From Treponema sp. (GTDB taxonomy: Bacteria; Spirochaetota; Spirochaetia; Treponematales; Treponemataceae), in contig JAFUYH010000028.1 of assembly GCA_017470605.1 (NCBI GenBank), positions 1 through 47,139 of the forward strand: a stretch of 47,139 bases of DNA, read 5' to 3'. This document shows, piece after piece, positions 27,555 to 34,350 of the stretch. How positions within the stretch are numbered: position 1 is the first letter of the stretch; every line of letters begins with the position of its first letter. The position numbers were made by a program, and so were the translations under genes. The notes beneath the pieces are model-generated. The model was not told where the DNA came from, did not search any database, and saw only the letters and a program-made list of their open reading frames with translations.

Positions 27555-29435
27555 ATGAAACGGTACTTCGAGAAATTCAAAATTTTAGTTTTCTCAATGC
27601 TTACGGCTATTTTTATATCAGCCGTGTTTTTGTCATGTACAAATCCTATTGATGGTACGGTTTCAAATAAAACTTCAGGTATATCTATTGTTATTGAAAA
27701 CTATGCCAGTATCAATGTTGAAAATTCTTCTAGAACAATATCTCCTCAAACTCCATATAGTACAAATAATGTTGCATACTTTAAACTTGATGGGGAAAAC
27801 ACAACTGGAGAAACTTTTGAAGAAGCATCAATAACAATACAAAATGACGGTACTGGAACCATATCAGGACTAAAAAATTCTATATGGAATTTTGTGCTTC
27901 ATGCTTATGATTCAAATAACAAAGAGGTACTTCGTGGTTATGCAACTGCAGATAACCGCTTTGGTTCTGCTTCGGTTCCATTTACCCTTTCTACTGATTA
28001 TGTTACTACTTATGGAAATTGTGGAATTACACTGGTTTATTCTGATGAAGATTCTTTTAGTTCTGTAACACAAGTACGTATGTATGTGTGTGATTGGATA
28101 ACACAGCGTGCATTGTATACAACTTATTCATCATCATCTGATTCCGATTTTACTTTTTCTGATTGGACAGATCCAGATAAAGGATATACTTTAAGTTATA
28201 ATAATATGAACCCTGGCATATATTGGCTTGTTGTTCGTTTTTATTCTTCTGGTGTAGAAATAGGTAATTATTCGGACTTTTTAGATATTCAGCCTGGCTT
28301 AAAGACAGAACAGAAAGTAATAATCGACGATGTTCTTTATCGAAGGCCTGATAAGCCAACGAATTTAAAAGTTTATAGAGTGGATTCTTCTCTTACTGAT
28401 ACAGATTATTATAATGTTGTAATTAGATGGACAGATTCTTCTATAAATGAAGATGGTTTTGTATTAAAAGTTTATAGATATTCATTAACAAATACCATTA
28501 CAGAATATGGTTCAAATTTTGCTACTATTACAACAACAAATCAATCAAATTTCCATGTTTCAGAAGATGGAATTGGTTATGTAGCAGGAAATCTTTTTTC
28601 TGGTAGTGAAGAAATTGTTGTAAAATTACAGAATGGTTATTTGTATGATTTTCAGATTTTTGCAGAAAATAGTCTTGGTTTATCTGATGCAGCTTCAAGG
28701 GAAGCGTCAACAACCATAGACAATGATTCTACATATGGAAAGCTGACAGGTTATGGAGTTTCTGCAAGTGCTCCATTCAATAGAATTAATAATTTTGCTA
28801 TAACCTATATGCTTCGAGGTGGTACTTATAAGCCAAACCATATTGAATCCTTCTATCAAAATCTGATTAAGTATTATATTTATGAAAATGAGCCTATAGA
28901 TTTGTTTGAACCTGGTGAAATTGTTCTTGATGAAAATGATGCAATTTTATCTTCATCAAGTTATCCAATCATTTTTTATGGTAGTGGATTAAAGCCTTGG
29001 ACAGGATGGACTGATTCCCATAACAATCCTATAACAACAACTTCTGAATATACAAATCTTATGGTTTATGCCAATTATTCAGATTCATCAATTCCATCTA
29101 TTTCACTAGATAGTGATTATATTTATGCAACATATGGAAATGATGAAGTATCTTCTGCTTATGGAAGTGGGACAAATGTAAATGGGGTATCAAACCTTGT
29201 TGTTGGAACATATGTGACACTTACTGTAGATTTGACTCAAAACAGCAATTTTTCGGCATTTGATTTTTATGTCAATGGTATGAAACAAGAGCGAAAAGTT
29301 CCGGCAAGTGGAGAAACAACGCTTTCGTATAGTTTTATAGTTTCATTAAAAGGTACGTACACTTTACAAGTTGCTGGTATTTGTAATGATACTGCATTTT
29401 ATTCAACGGAATATTCATTTAGCACAGCTAACTGA
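27555..29435 (+). CDS. Large surface lipoprotein, paralogue of the preceding gene
   Basis: Lipoprotein of 626 residues with lipobox FLSC (Cys28). It repeats the layout of its neighbour: an SRTISPQTPYSTNNVAYFKLDG region, a fibronectin-III-like KPTNLKVYRVDSSLTDTDYYNVVIRWTDSSINEDGFVLKV, an InlB-like NFAITYMLRGGTYKP, and a C-terminal immunoglobulin-like block (YVTLTVDLTQNSNFSAFDFYVNGMK). Codon use is more AT-rich than in the housekeeping genes. The ATG at 27555 is preferred over the in-frame TTG at 27552, though no good ribosome site is evident. Ligand unknown. Confidence 0.75.
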   Translation: MKRYFEKFKILVFSMLTAIFISAVFLSCTNPIDGTVSNKTSGISIVIENYASINVENSSRTISPQTPYSTNNVAYFKLDGENTTGETFEEASITIQNDGTGTISGLKNSIWNFVLHAYDSNNKEVLRGYATADNRFGSASVPFTLSTDYVTTYGNCGITLVYSDEDSFSSVTQVRMYVCDWITQRALYTTYSSSSDSDFTFSDWTDPDKGYTLSYNNMNPGIYWLVVRFYSSGVEIGNYSDFLDIQPGLKTEQKVIIDDVLYRRPDKPTNLKVYRVDSSLTDTDYYNVVIRWTDSSINEDGFVLKVYRYSLTNTITEYGSNFATITTTNQSNFHVSEDGIGYVAGNLFSGSEEIVVKLQNGYLYDFQIFAENSLGLSDAASREASTTIDNDSTYGKLTGYGVSASAPFNRINNFAITYMLRGGTYKPNHIESFYQNLIKYYIYENEPIDLFEPGEIVLDENDAILSSSSYPIIFYGSGLKPWTGWTDSHNNPITTTSEYTNLMVYANYSDSSIPSISLDSDYIYATYGNDEVSSAYGSGTNVNGVSNLVVGTYVTLTVDLTQNSNFSAFDFYVNGMKQERKVPASGETTLSYSFIVSLKGTYTLQVAGICNDTAFYSTEYSFSTAN

Positions 29436-29514
29436 TAAAATCTAGTAAAATTAAAAGTAAAAAAAAATTACTCGGCTCTTTTTTGTTTATTTATTACAGT
29501 CCATGCTTATAATT

Positions 29515-29684
29515 TTATTCTACTTCGAGTTCTGCAATTTTGTTTGTTTCTTGCACAGTTTGAACTGTAACATCCTTTACGATTTCTTTTACCTTCTCAA
29601 TTGTGTTTTCCAATTTTTATAGGCATTTTTCTGCTGAGACGACAGTTTTGTCTTCGAATCTATGTTATAAATAATATTTGCCAT
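29515..29684 (-). pseudogene. Small coiled-coil gene broken by a one-base frameshift
   Basis: On the minus strand an ATG at 29684 with GGAAGG upstream opens a frame reading MANIIYNIDSKTKLSSQQKNAYK, which then runs out of frame and stops at 29589. Adding one A to the A5 run (T-run near 29616) restores an open frame (LENTIEKVKEIVKDVTVQTVQ and on to ELEVE) ending at 29515, giving about 56 residues of helical, coiled-coil character. The upstream region resembles that of the Rpn-like gene at 29812-30720. Function of the intact form is unknown. Confidence 0.45.
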
Positions 29685-29698
29685 AATATGCCTTCCTT

Positions 29699-29718
29699 AT
29701 ATATACTCGCTTTTAAAA
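29699..29718 (-). repeat. Upstream repeat shared with the Rpn-like gene, copy 1
   Basis: These 20 bases, read on the minus strand, end in TATATAT just ahead of the ribosome site of the broken small gene. They match 30756-30775 at 19 of 20 positions, and weaker similarity extends about 20 bases further upstream. Probably a duplicated promoter region. Confidence 0.55.
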
Positions 29719-29754
29719 ATCATTTTTATCGATTTTTCGGAAAAAATTTTAAAA

Positions 29755-29788
29755 TAAAAAAGGAAAGTGCGTCCGTGCACTTTCCTTT
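29755..29788 (-). terminator. Terminator of the Rpn-like gene
   Basis: A perfect 12-bp stem (AAAGGAAAGTGC 29759-29770 with GCACTTTCCTTT 29777-29788) lies 24 bases beyond the minus-strand stop codon. On that strand it is followed by a T-rich tract, giving a strong intrinsic terminator. Confidence 0.8.
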
Positions 29789-29811
29789 GAATATTTTACA
29801 GTATAATAATT

Positions 29812-30720
29812 CTATGCCTTTTCCGGAATTTTCTGTTCTATTATCTCTTTAACCTTTTCTTCACTCAGTTTTAAGGATTTAGCAATTATTTCTACAGAAA
29901 CACCGTTTTTATAGAACTCTATTGCATCTTCTCGTGCTTTTTCATTTTTGCCCTGTTCGCGGCCTTCCTCCCGGCCCTCGGCAAGCCAGTCGCGGTATAC
30001 TTTTTCTGCGTTGAATTCTGTAAGACTCATGGCAAGTATTTCCTCCTTTTGCTCTTTGAAAAAGCCGTTCAAGAGGTTTTCTTTGATTGCCCAGTCCACG
30101 GCTTCGTTTACGGCATCCTTTATAGACATGCCCTTTTTTTTGTTTTCTACAATTCTTGATATGTACTGGGTGTAATTATATAACGGTTTGCAGTTTTTTT
30201 GAAGAGGCGTATTATGACCAGGGTTAATGTTAATCATTTTGGCTGTCCATTCAAAATCACCCTTTTTGTCTTCCTTTTCAAATGCATCAGAAAGTCTGAG
30301 GTATTCAATGTCATCGGTTTTTCTTGCACCATTATAAAAAACAATAAATTCTGGATTAGGGATTTTAACAATCGTCGACCTGAACAGAGTTTTATCTGTT
30401 TTATTAAGATGCATCTGGTAAAGCTGGGCAAAATACATAAGGCCTCGAAGTGGCATGTTAGGATTATATGTGGATTGTTGTTCAAAAAGCGTCATCTGGG
30501 AATCAACAAGAAAGGAAATGTCATTCCGCATTGTCAGATAAATTACATTCTCTATAGTATTCAGTTCCAAATCATCGGGGTTAGTGTAATTAGTACCGCG
30601 AAGAGCGTTGTAGAGCTCAAGCCTCCATTTTTTACTTTGAGGATTATCCCGCCCGAAAATGGCCTTAAATAGTCTGTCTCGAATTTCGCTTGTCACTTCT
30701 GGAAGTTCAATTTCGTTCAT
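29812..30720 (-). CDS. Rpn/PDDEXK-type putative transposase-nuclease
   Basis: This 302-residue protein belongs to the PD-(D/E)XK nuclease family transposase group (recombination-promoting nucleases, Rpn). It shows SEIRDRLFKAIFGR at the N terminus, the nuclease core NDISFLVDSQMTLFEQQS (Asp67, Glu80, Gln82), and the typical C-terminal EGREEGREQGKNEKAREDAIEFYKNGVSVE helix with a small HTH-like end (IAKSLKLSEEKVKEII). I choose the ATG at 30720 because AAAAGGAG lies just upstream; a longer reading to 30789 lacks support. Such genes are often multicopy in spirochaete and gut genomes. Confidence 0.85.
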   Translation of the reverse strand: MNEIELPEVTSEIRDRLFKAIFGRDNPQSKKWRLELYNALRGTNYTNPDDLELNTIENVIYLTMRNDISFLVDSQMTLFEQQSTYNPNMPLRGLMYFAQLYQMHLNKTDKTLFRSTIVKIPNPEFIVFYNGARKTDDIEYLRLSDAFEKEDKKGDFEWTAKMININPGHNTPLQKNCKPLYNYTQYISRIVENKKKGMSIKDAVNEAVDWAIKENLLNGFFKEQKEEILAMSLTEFNAEKVYRDWLAEGREEGREQGKNEKAREDAIEFYKNGVSVEIIAKSLKLSEEKVKEIIEQKIPEKA

Positions 30721-30755
30721 CTGTTTTTCTCCTTTTATATATTTTTCTCTCCTAT

Positions 30756-30775
30756 ATATATACTTGCTTTTAAAA
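30756..30775 (-). repeat. Upstream repeat shared with the broken small gene, copy 2
   Basis: Matches 29699-29718 at 19 of 20 positions. On the minus strand it lies 36 bases before the Rpn-like gene start and ends in TATATATA, so it may contain the -10 region of that gene. Confidence 0.55.
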
Positions 30776-30964
30776 GTTATTTTAGACAATTTTGAAAAAT
30801 AAAAATTTGTTATAGTTTATCAGGAAGTTATTGTTTCATGTTTTGATGAATTCCTGCGGTCAATGTCAACAACTTTTTAAAAGTTCGCTAACTTTTTTTT
30901 TATTTTACAGTATTTTTACCGGAGTGTATTATTGACACAGGTTATTCTTAGGGGGGGCTTAATA

Positions 30965-31024
30965 CAATATTTTAGCAAATTATGTGAGATTTTGCAATAT
31001 TTTAGTAAATTATGTGAGATTTTG
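30965..31024. repeat. Tandem repeat, two 30-bp units
   Basis: Units 30965-30994 and 30995-31024 are adjacent and differ at one base (TTTAGCAAAT versus TTTAGTAAAT). They lie in the non-coding end of the insertion sequence, about 75 bp beyond the transposase stop codon. The rest of the gap 30790-31097 is AT-rich, with a small hairpin (AGCCTCT 31047, AGAGGCT 31059). Confidence 0.75.
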
Positions 31025-31097
31025 AAGTTCTATTTAAAATACGTTTAGCCTCTTTTTCAGAGGCTTGTTGTGAGAATTTATTCTTTAACTTTATAAA

Positions 31098-32399
31098 CTA
31101 TGATGCTTTCTTAAGTTTAGGCTTGACCTGTGATAGAACTACATCATCAATATCAAAGTAGACTTCCCTAAATTTTGGCTTTGCGTTTTTTAGGAAAACT
31201 CTATCAATAAGGTCTTTCATAACTTCCGGCATTGTTCCTGTAGTATCTGTTTCTACTAGTGTAACTGAATATCGTTTATCTGGATTTGCAGCATCTGTAA
31301 TCCAAAGACCTTCCTTTTCATTCAAATGTATCAAGATTTTTCTGTCTGTAAGTTCAGGGCAAAAGAATCTGTAACCTTTGAGTAGAAATACACCAGACCT
31401 GTCAATATGACCTGGAAATGTTGCCTTTAAGATGCTGTTTACTTCGTTCATGTCGGCTTTTACAAAATGAGTTTCATCTGATTTTGGCTTTACAGGAAAC
31501 CATTTTTTATAGATTTTAGGAAAATCTTCTTTTAAGAATTTATTTGCCTGTTCAATTGTTTTTATTCCTCTTAAACGGAACAGGTTTGGAAGCCTGTGCT
31601 GAATAGTCTGCCAGAATCGCTCAATTCTTCCTTTGGCCTGTGGACTGTGTGCCGGAAACATGTCTACCCCAAGATTTTCCATCATAAGTCCAAACTGTGT
31701 AAGATGTTTTTCATCATCCTTTGTTTTCTGATTGACAAAAAATACTCCGGCTTTATCTGGATATAAGGCTTCTGGAATACCGTCAGTTTCAGCCATGTTT
31801 CTGAAAGCTTCTACATATCCTAAAGTACATTCATTTTTTGTCATATATAAGCCGACTGGATAGCCTGTAGCATCATCTATAAATCCCTGAATGCAGTACA
31901 TGTGGCCGTTTTTGAACCAGTCGTAAGGTGTTCCGTCAGCCTGTACAAGTTCTCCTGTATGTTCTTTTCGTTCCCTCATAAGATGAACAGCTGTATTTTT
32001 GCACTTATGTTTTATCGGAGAGTAATACCCAATGGCATTAAGGATATGTTTTATCCAGAATACAGAACCTCTGATATGAAAGTCTTCTTCAAGTATTTCC
32101 TTGAAAAAAACATAGGTAATATCTTCAAAAGGATTTACTCCATCTACCCTGGTATTCTGAAAAATATCAATGATTCTGGCTTTGTCTTCGGTTCGTCTGA
32201 GATCTTCACGAATCCGTCCAATGTTTCCGTGAACAAAAGAATCATCGCCATGTTTTTTATACCGCTGTACAGCTTTTTGAATAGCCCTGATTGTAAGGCC
32301 TGCTTCAACAGCAGCTTCCCTTGTAGTTAATTCTTTATTAACTACTTTGAGGATAAGTTTTTTCCTTTCCTCTTGTTGTTGAGTAAGTTTAGCGCTCAT
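31098..32399 (-). CDS. DDE transposase (ISNCY/IS1202-like)
   Basis: This 433-residue transposase starts with an HTH (ELTTREAAVEAGLTIRAIQKAVQRYKKHG). It has an rve-type integrase core with candidate catalytic residues Asp155 (VQADGTPYDW), Asp215 (YPDKAGVFF) and Glu260 (AKGRIERFW), followed by a C-terminal beta region (GVFLLKGYRFFCPEL). It appears full length and unbroken, so the element may be active. A promoter-like TTGACA, 17-base spacer, TATATT is present at its own 5' end. Subgroup naming is by resemblance. Confidence 0.88.
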   Translation of the reverse strand: MSAKLTQQQEERKKLILKVVNKELTTREAAVEAGLTIRAIQKAVQRYKKHGDDSFVHGNIGRIREDLRRTEDKARIIDIFQNTRVDGVNPFEDITYVFFKEILEEDFHIRGSVFWIKHILNAIGYYSPIKHKCKNTAVHLMRERKEHTGELVQADGTPYDWFKNGHMYCIQGFIDDATGYPVGLYMTKNECTLGYVEAFRNMAETDGIPEALYPDKAGVFFVNQKTKDDEKHLTQFGLMMENLGVDMFPAHSPQAKGRIERFWQTIQHRLPNLFRLRGIKTIEQANKFLKEDFPKIYKKWFPVKPKSDETHFVKADMNEVNSILKATFPGHIDRSGVFLLKGYRFFCPELTDRKILIHLNEKEGLWITDAANPDKRYSVTLVETDTTGTMPEVMKDLIDRVFLKNAKPKFREVYFDIDDVVLSQVKPKLKKAS

Positions 32400-32435
32400 A
32401 ATTTATCAGTCCTTAAAATTATGGTTTTAAACTGA

Positions 32436-32464
32436 ATATAATTATGAGTTATTTTGCTGTCAAT
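32436..32464 (-). promoter_or_regulatory. Candidate promoter of the transposase gene
   Basis: On the minus strand TTGACA (about 32464-32459), a 17-base spacer and TATATT (32441-32436) lie about 40 bp before the transposase start. The -35 box overlaps the proposed end of the insertion sequence, as is common in IS elements. Confidence 0.5.
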
Positions 32465-32479
32465 AAAGATGTGGTTTAA

Positions 32480-32499
32480 TTAGAGCCAATTGGCGCTAA
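32480..32499. repeat. 20-bp palindrome, copy A
   Basis: TTAGAGCCAATTGGCGCTAA, one mismatch to the consensus dyad. It directly abuts the stop codon of the four-HTH gene and separates it from the insertion sequence. It is the leftmost copy. Confidence 0.9.
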
Positions 32500-33078
32500 T
32501 CACAATTTAGTTTTTTTTAGATGTGCTATCCACTGTCTTGAAACATGGTGATTCCTGCCAATCTGTGCAAGCGTCTTGTTTTCTTCTTTGATTTCCTTGA
32601 TAATCTGGTCTGTTTCTTCCTTTGAAAGTTTTCTGTATTCTGTATTACGAACAACAATGCTTTTCAGATTGTATTTTTCGTAAGTCTTTTTACAAAAAGA
32701 ATAAGATATTCCTGTTTCAAAAGCCATTTTTTGAATGCTTCGAGGTTTTTCTTTATATTCATCAAGAATAGTTGTTTCTTGTTTGTTATGGCGTATTTCC
32801 TTGAAGTTAGTCGGAATCTTAAAATATGCAGCAAGATTTGAAACTTTATTAGGTTCCACTCCAAGTAATTGGGCAATCTCCTCTCTTGATTTATTTTCTT
32901 CAAGCCCTTTTCTGATTATCTGAATATTTCTTTCTTTTCTTTTGATTTGCAATTCTGATTTTTTTATATAATTCATAATATCTTTCTTTGAAACATTAAG
33001 GGCTTTTGATATTTCATTATAGGTATTGTTTTGGAGGTAAAGTTTCTTTATCTTTGTTTCTTCTGCGTTGGTTATCAT
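32500..33078 (-). CDS. Protein of four helix-turn-helix units
   Basis: This 192-residue protein is made almost entirely of repeated HTH-like units: about 8-40 (YNEISKALNVSKKDIMNYI), 52-86 (REEIAQLLGVEPNKVSNLA), 101-136 (IQKMAFETGISYSFCKKTY) and 152-189 (LAQIGRNHHVSRQWIAHL). No catalytic domain is visible. AAGGAAAA precedes the ATG. It could bind an extended DNA site cooperatively. Because it lies in the palindrome-rich segment and a palindrome abuts its stop codon, it is a candidate binder of that site, but this is inference. Could also be a resolvase- or transposase-derived fragment. Confidence 0.7.
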   Translation of the reverse strand: MITNAEETKIKKLYLQNNTYNEISKALNVSKKDIMNYIKKSELQIKRKERNIQIIRKGLEENKSREEIAQLLGVEPNKVSNLAAYFKIPTNFKEIRHNKQETTILDEYKEKPRSIQKMAFETGISYSFCKKTYEKYNLKSIVVRNTEYRKLSKEETDQIIKEIKEENKTLAQIGRNHHVSRQWIAHLKKTKL

Positions 33079-33087
33079 ATATTTTCC

Positions 33088-33633
33088 TTAAAAATAAAGT
33101 TTTGTATTTTCTGAGGTGTTCTGTAAAAAAAGAGAATAAAGGCTTTCTCCGCTCAATAATTTAATCTGCGGATTTTGTCTTATAAGCTCTTTTGTTTCGT
33201 TCCCTGTCTTTCCTGTGTGGATAAAATATCCTCGTTTTTTGTGAGAGTGGCAGACCTTTATAAACTGTCTTACATGCTCTTCTTTTATGTAATTTGAATA
33301 ACGCTTTGCCTGGATTATGAAGGTTTCTCCATGTCTTATACACTTTCCGTCAATACCTCCGTCATGCGTGTATCTTTTGTTTCTCTTGACCTTGAATTCT
33401 TTTTTCTTGAAGGCAAGAAGAATCAGTTCTTCAAATACAAAAGGGTCTATCTTTCTAAGGTATGACAAAAGCCATCCAGAGTTACCGTTTTGTATTGCAT
33501 TTATCCTTTTATAAATTCTTTTTGCATCCTGTATTGTCTTAAAATGCCTTGCTCTTCCAAGACTGCGAAAAAAAAGAATTGCTGCACATATAAGAATATA
33601 GATAAACCAGAATATCTTACTTCCTGCGTTCAT
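33088..33633 (-). CDS. Membrane-anchored Mrr-like restriction endonuclease domain protein
   Basis: A single transmembrane helix (about 6-23, KIFWFIYILICAAILFF) is followed by an Mrr_cat-type PD-(D/E)XK domain: DPFVFEELILLAFKKKEFKV, then YTHDGGIDGKC with the catalytic Asp, and FIIQAKRYSN with the Q-x-K. Mrr-type nucleases cut modified or foreign DNA. Membrane-tethered forms with this layout are known but have unclear roles. I choose 33633, which has AAAGGAAAAG upstream, rather than 33654. It overlaps the zinc-ribbon gene by 17 bases and starts 9 bases before the HTH gene. Confidence 0.8.
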   Translation of the reverse strand: MNAGSKIFWFIYILICAAILFFRSLGRARHFKTIQDAKRIYKRINAIQNGNSGWLLSYLRKIDPFVFEELILLAFKKKEFKVKRNKRYTHDGGIDGKCIRHGETFIIQAKRYSNYIKEEHVRQFIKVCHSHKKRGYFIHTGKTGNETKELIRQNPQIKLLSGESLYSLFLQNTSENTKLYF

Positions 33634-33940
33634 TTCTTTTCCTTTTAGCACCATCTGGCGTTAATTTGTCAGTATGGGCTTTTCTATATTTTTCATATCT
33701 TGTTACATCCCCTTTTTTACACAGATGTATTTCAAGTGTGGTATAGTCCACGGTTTTTCCCTTCATCTTAAAAACAGGTTTTCCGCAAGTTTTACAGACT
33801 TCAAGGCCGCTTGTTTTCTTTGTGCTTTTACCCTCTTTGTTACAAAAATGAGGCTCCCCTGTAACATCATAAGGAAGCCATTTTTCATTTGCCGTCCGGG
33901 TATACATAATTTCCCTTCCGCAATACCTGCAATAGCTCAT
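33617..33940 (-). CDS. Zinc-ribbon protein of unknown function
   Basis: This 107-residue protein has two cysteine-rich knots: CRYCGRE near the N terminus (with a following HFC) and CKTCGKPVF in the middle (with a following HLC), each a plausible zinc ribbon. The C-terminal tail is very basic (KRKRNERRK) and includes TPDGAK, encoded by a degenerate copy of the 20-bp palindrome. Nucleic-acid binding is likely. Function not recognised. Confidence 0.65.
   Translation of the reverse strand: MSYCRYCGREIMYTRTANEKWLPYDVTGEPHFCNKEGKSTKKTSGLEVCKTCGKPVFKMKGKTVDYTTLEIHLCKKGDVTRYEKYRKAHTDKLTPDGAKRKRNERRK
33645..33664. repeat. 20-bp palindrome, degenerate copy L
   Basis: TTAGCACCATCTGGCGTTAA, with about three departures from the consensus. 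It lies within the 3' coding end of the zinc-ribbon gene and just upstream of the ribosome site of the Mrr-like gene. Mismatches suggest an old or decayed copy. Confidence 0.6.
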
Positions 33941-33969
33941 AAATACTCCTGTTTGTGTTATTTAACTAA

Positions 33970-33989
33970 TTAGCGCCAATTGGCGCTAA
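33970..33989. repeat. 20-bp palindrome, copy B
   Basis: TTAGCGCCAATTGGCGCTAA, a perfect dyad, extended by AAT and ATT on each side. It overlaps the stop codon of the minus-strand gene at 33986-34216 and lies 29 bp before the zinc-ribbon gene start. Confidence 0.95.
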
Positions 33990-34216
33990 TTAAGCCGTGA
34001 TAATATTCTTGATACCTTATCCTGAAAATTTATGAATTTATTTTCAGGACATTTTGCCAGTTCTGGAAATGTTTCTGTAAGAGCTGAGATTATTAATGCA
34101 GTTACATTTGTGACAGATTCCTTTTTTGAATACTCTTTTTTATTCTCTTCTTTTCCAGGAGTCAGCCAGTATTTTCGTGGCAGCACAGAAATGTTTTCCT
34201 TAATTAACTGCTCCAT
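33986..34216 (-). CDS. Small protein of unknown function
   Basis: This 76-residue protein with no recognised domain has a C-terminal half that looks helical (NVTALIISALTETFPELAKCPENKFINFQDKVSRIL). Its stop codon lies inside palindrome copy B. The start codon is inside the end of the upstream small membrane-protein gene (17-base overlap), which suggests coupled translation. Confidence 0.55.
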   Translation of the reverse strand: MEQLIKENISVLPRKYWLTPGKEENKKEYSKKESVTNVTALIISALTETFPELAKCPENKFINFQDKVSRILSRLN

Positions 34217-34337
34217 TTAGTTTTTCCCTTTTTTCAACTATTGTTTTTTCATAATTAATAATTGTTGCACCAACTCCAAATAAAAGAATCAATGCAGCCA
34301 GAATAAATGACATAATTCCTTTAATAATCAAAATCAT
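34200..34337 (-). CDS. Small single-helix membrane protein (45 residues)
   Basis: A short gene with a ribosome site (AGAGGT) ahead of the ATG. It encodes a hydrophobic N-terminal helix (MILIIKGIMSFILAALILLF and on to about residue 27) and a short basic tail (YEKTIVEKREKLNGAVN). It sits between topB and the 76-residue gene and overlaps the latter. Function unknown; small membrane proteins of this size are common in mobile elements. Confidence 0.5.
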   Translation of the reverse strand: MILIIKGIMSFILAALILLFGVGATIINYEKTIVEKREKLNGAVN

Positions 34338-34350
34338 TTTTTTACCTCTT

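Larger units (their letters stand above)
30929..32467. mobile_element. Insertion sequence, ISNCY/IS1202-like, boundaries approximate
   Basis: A single transposase gene nearly fills about 1.5 kb. Both candidate ends read inward as TTATTGACA (30929-30937 on plus; about 32459-32467 on minus), but similarity beyond these nine bases is weak and no target-site duplication is evident, so the ends are tentative. The left part carries a 30-bp tandem repeat that could be transposase-binding sites. Confidence 0.5.
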
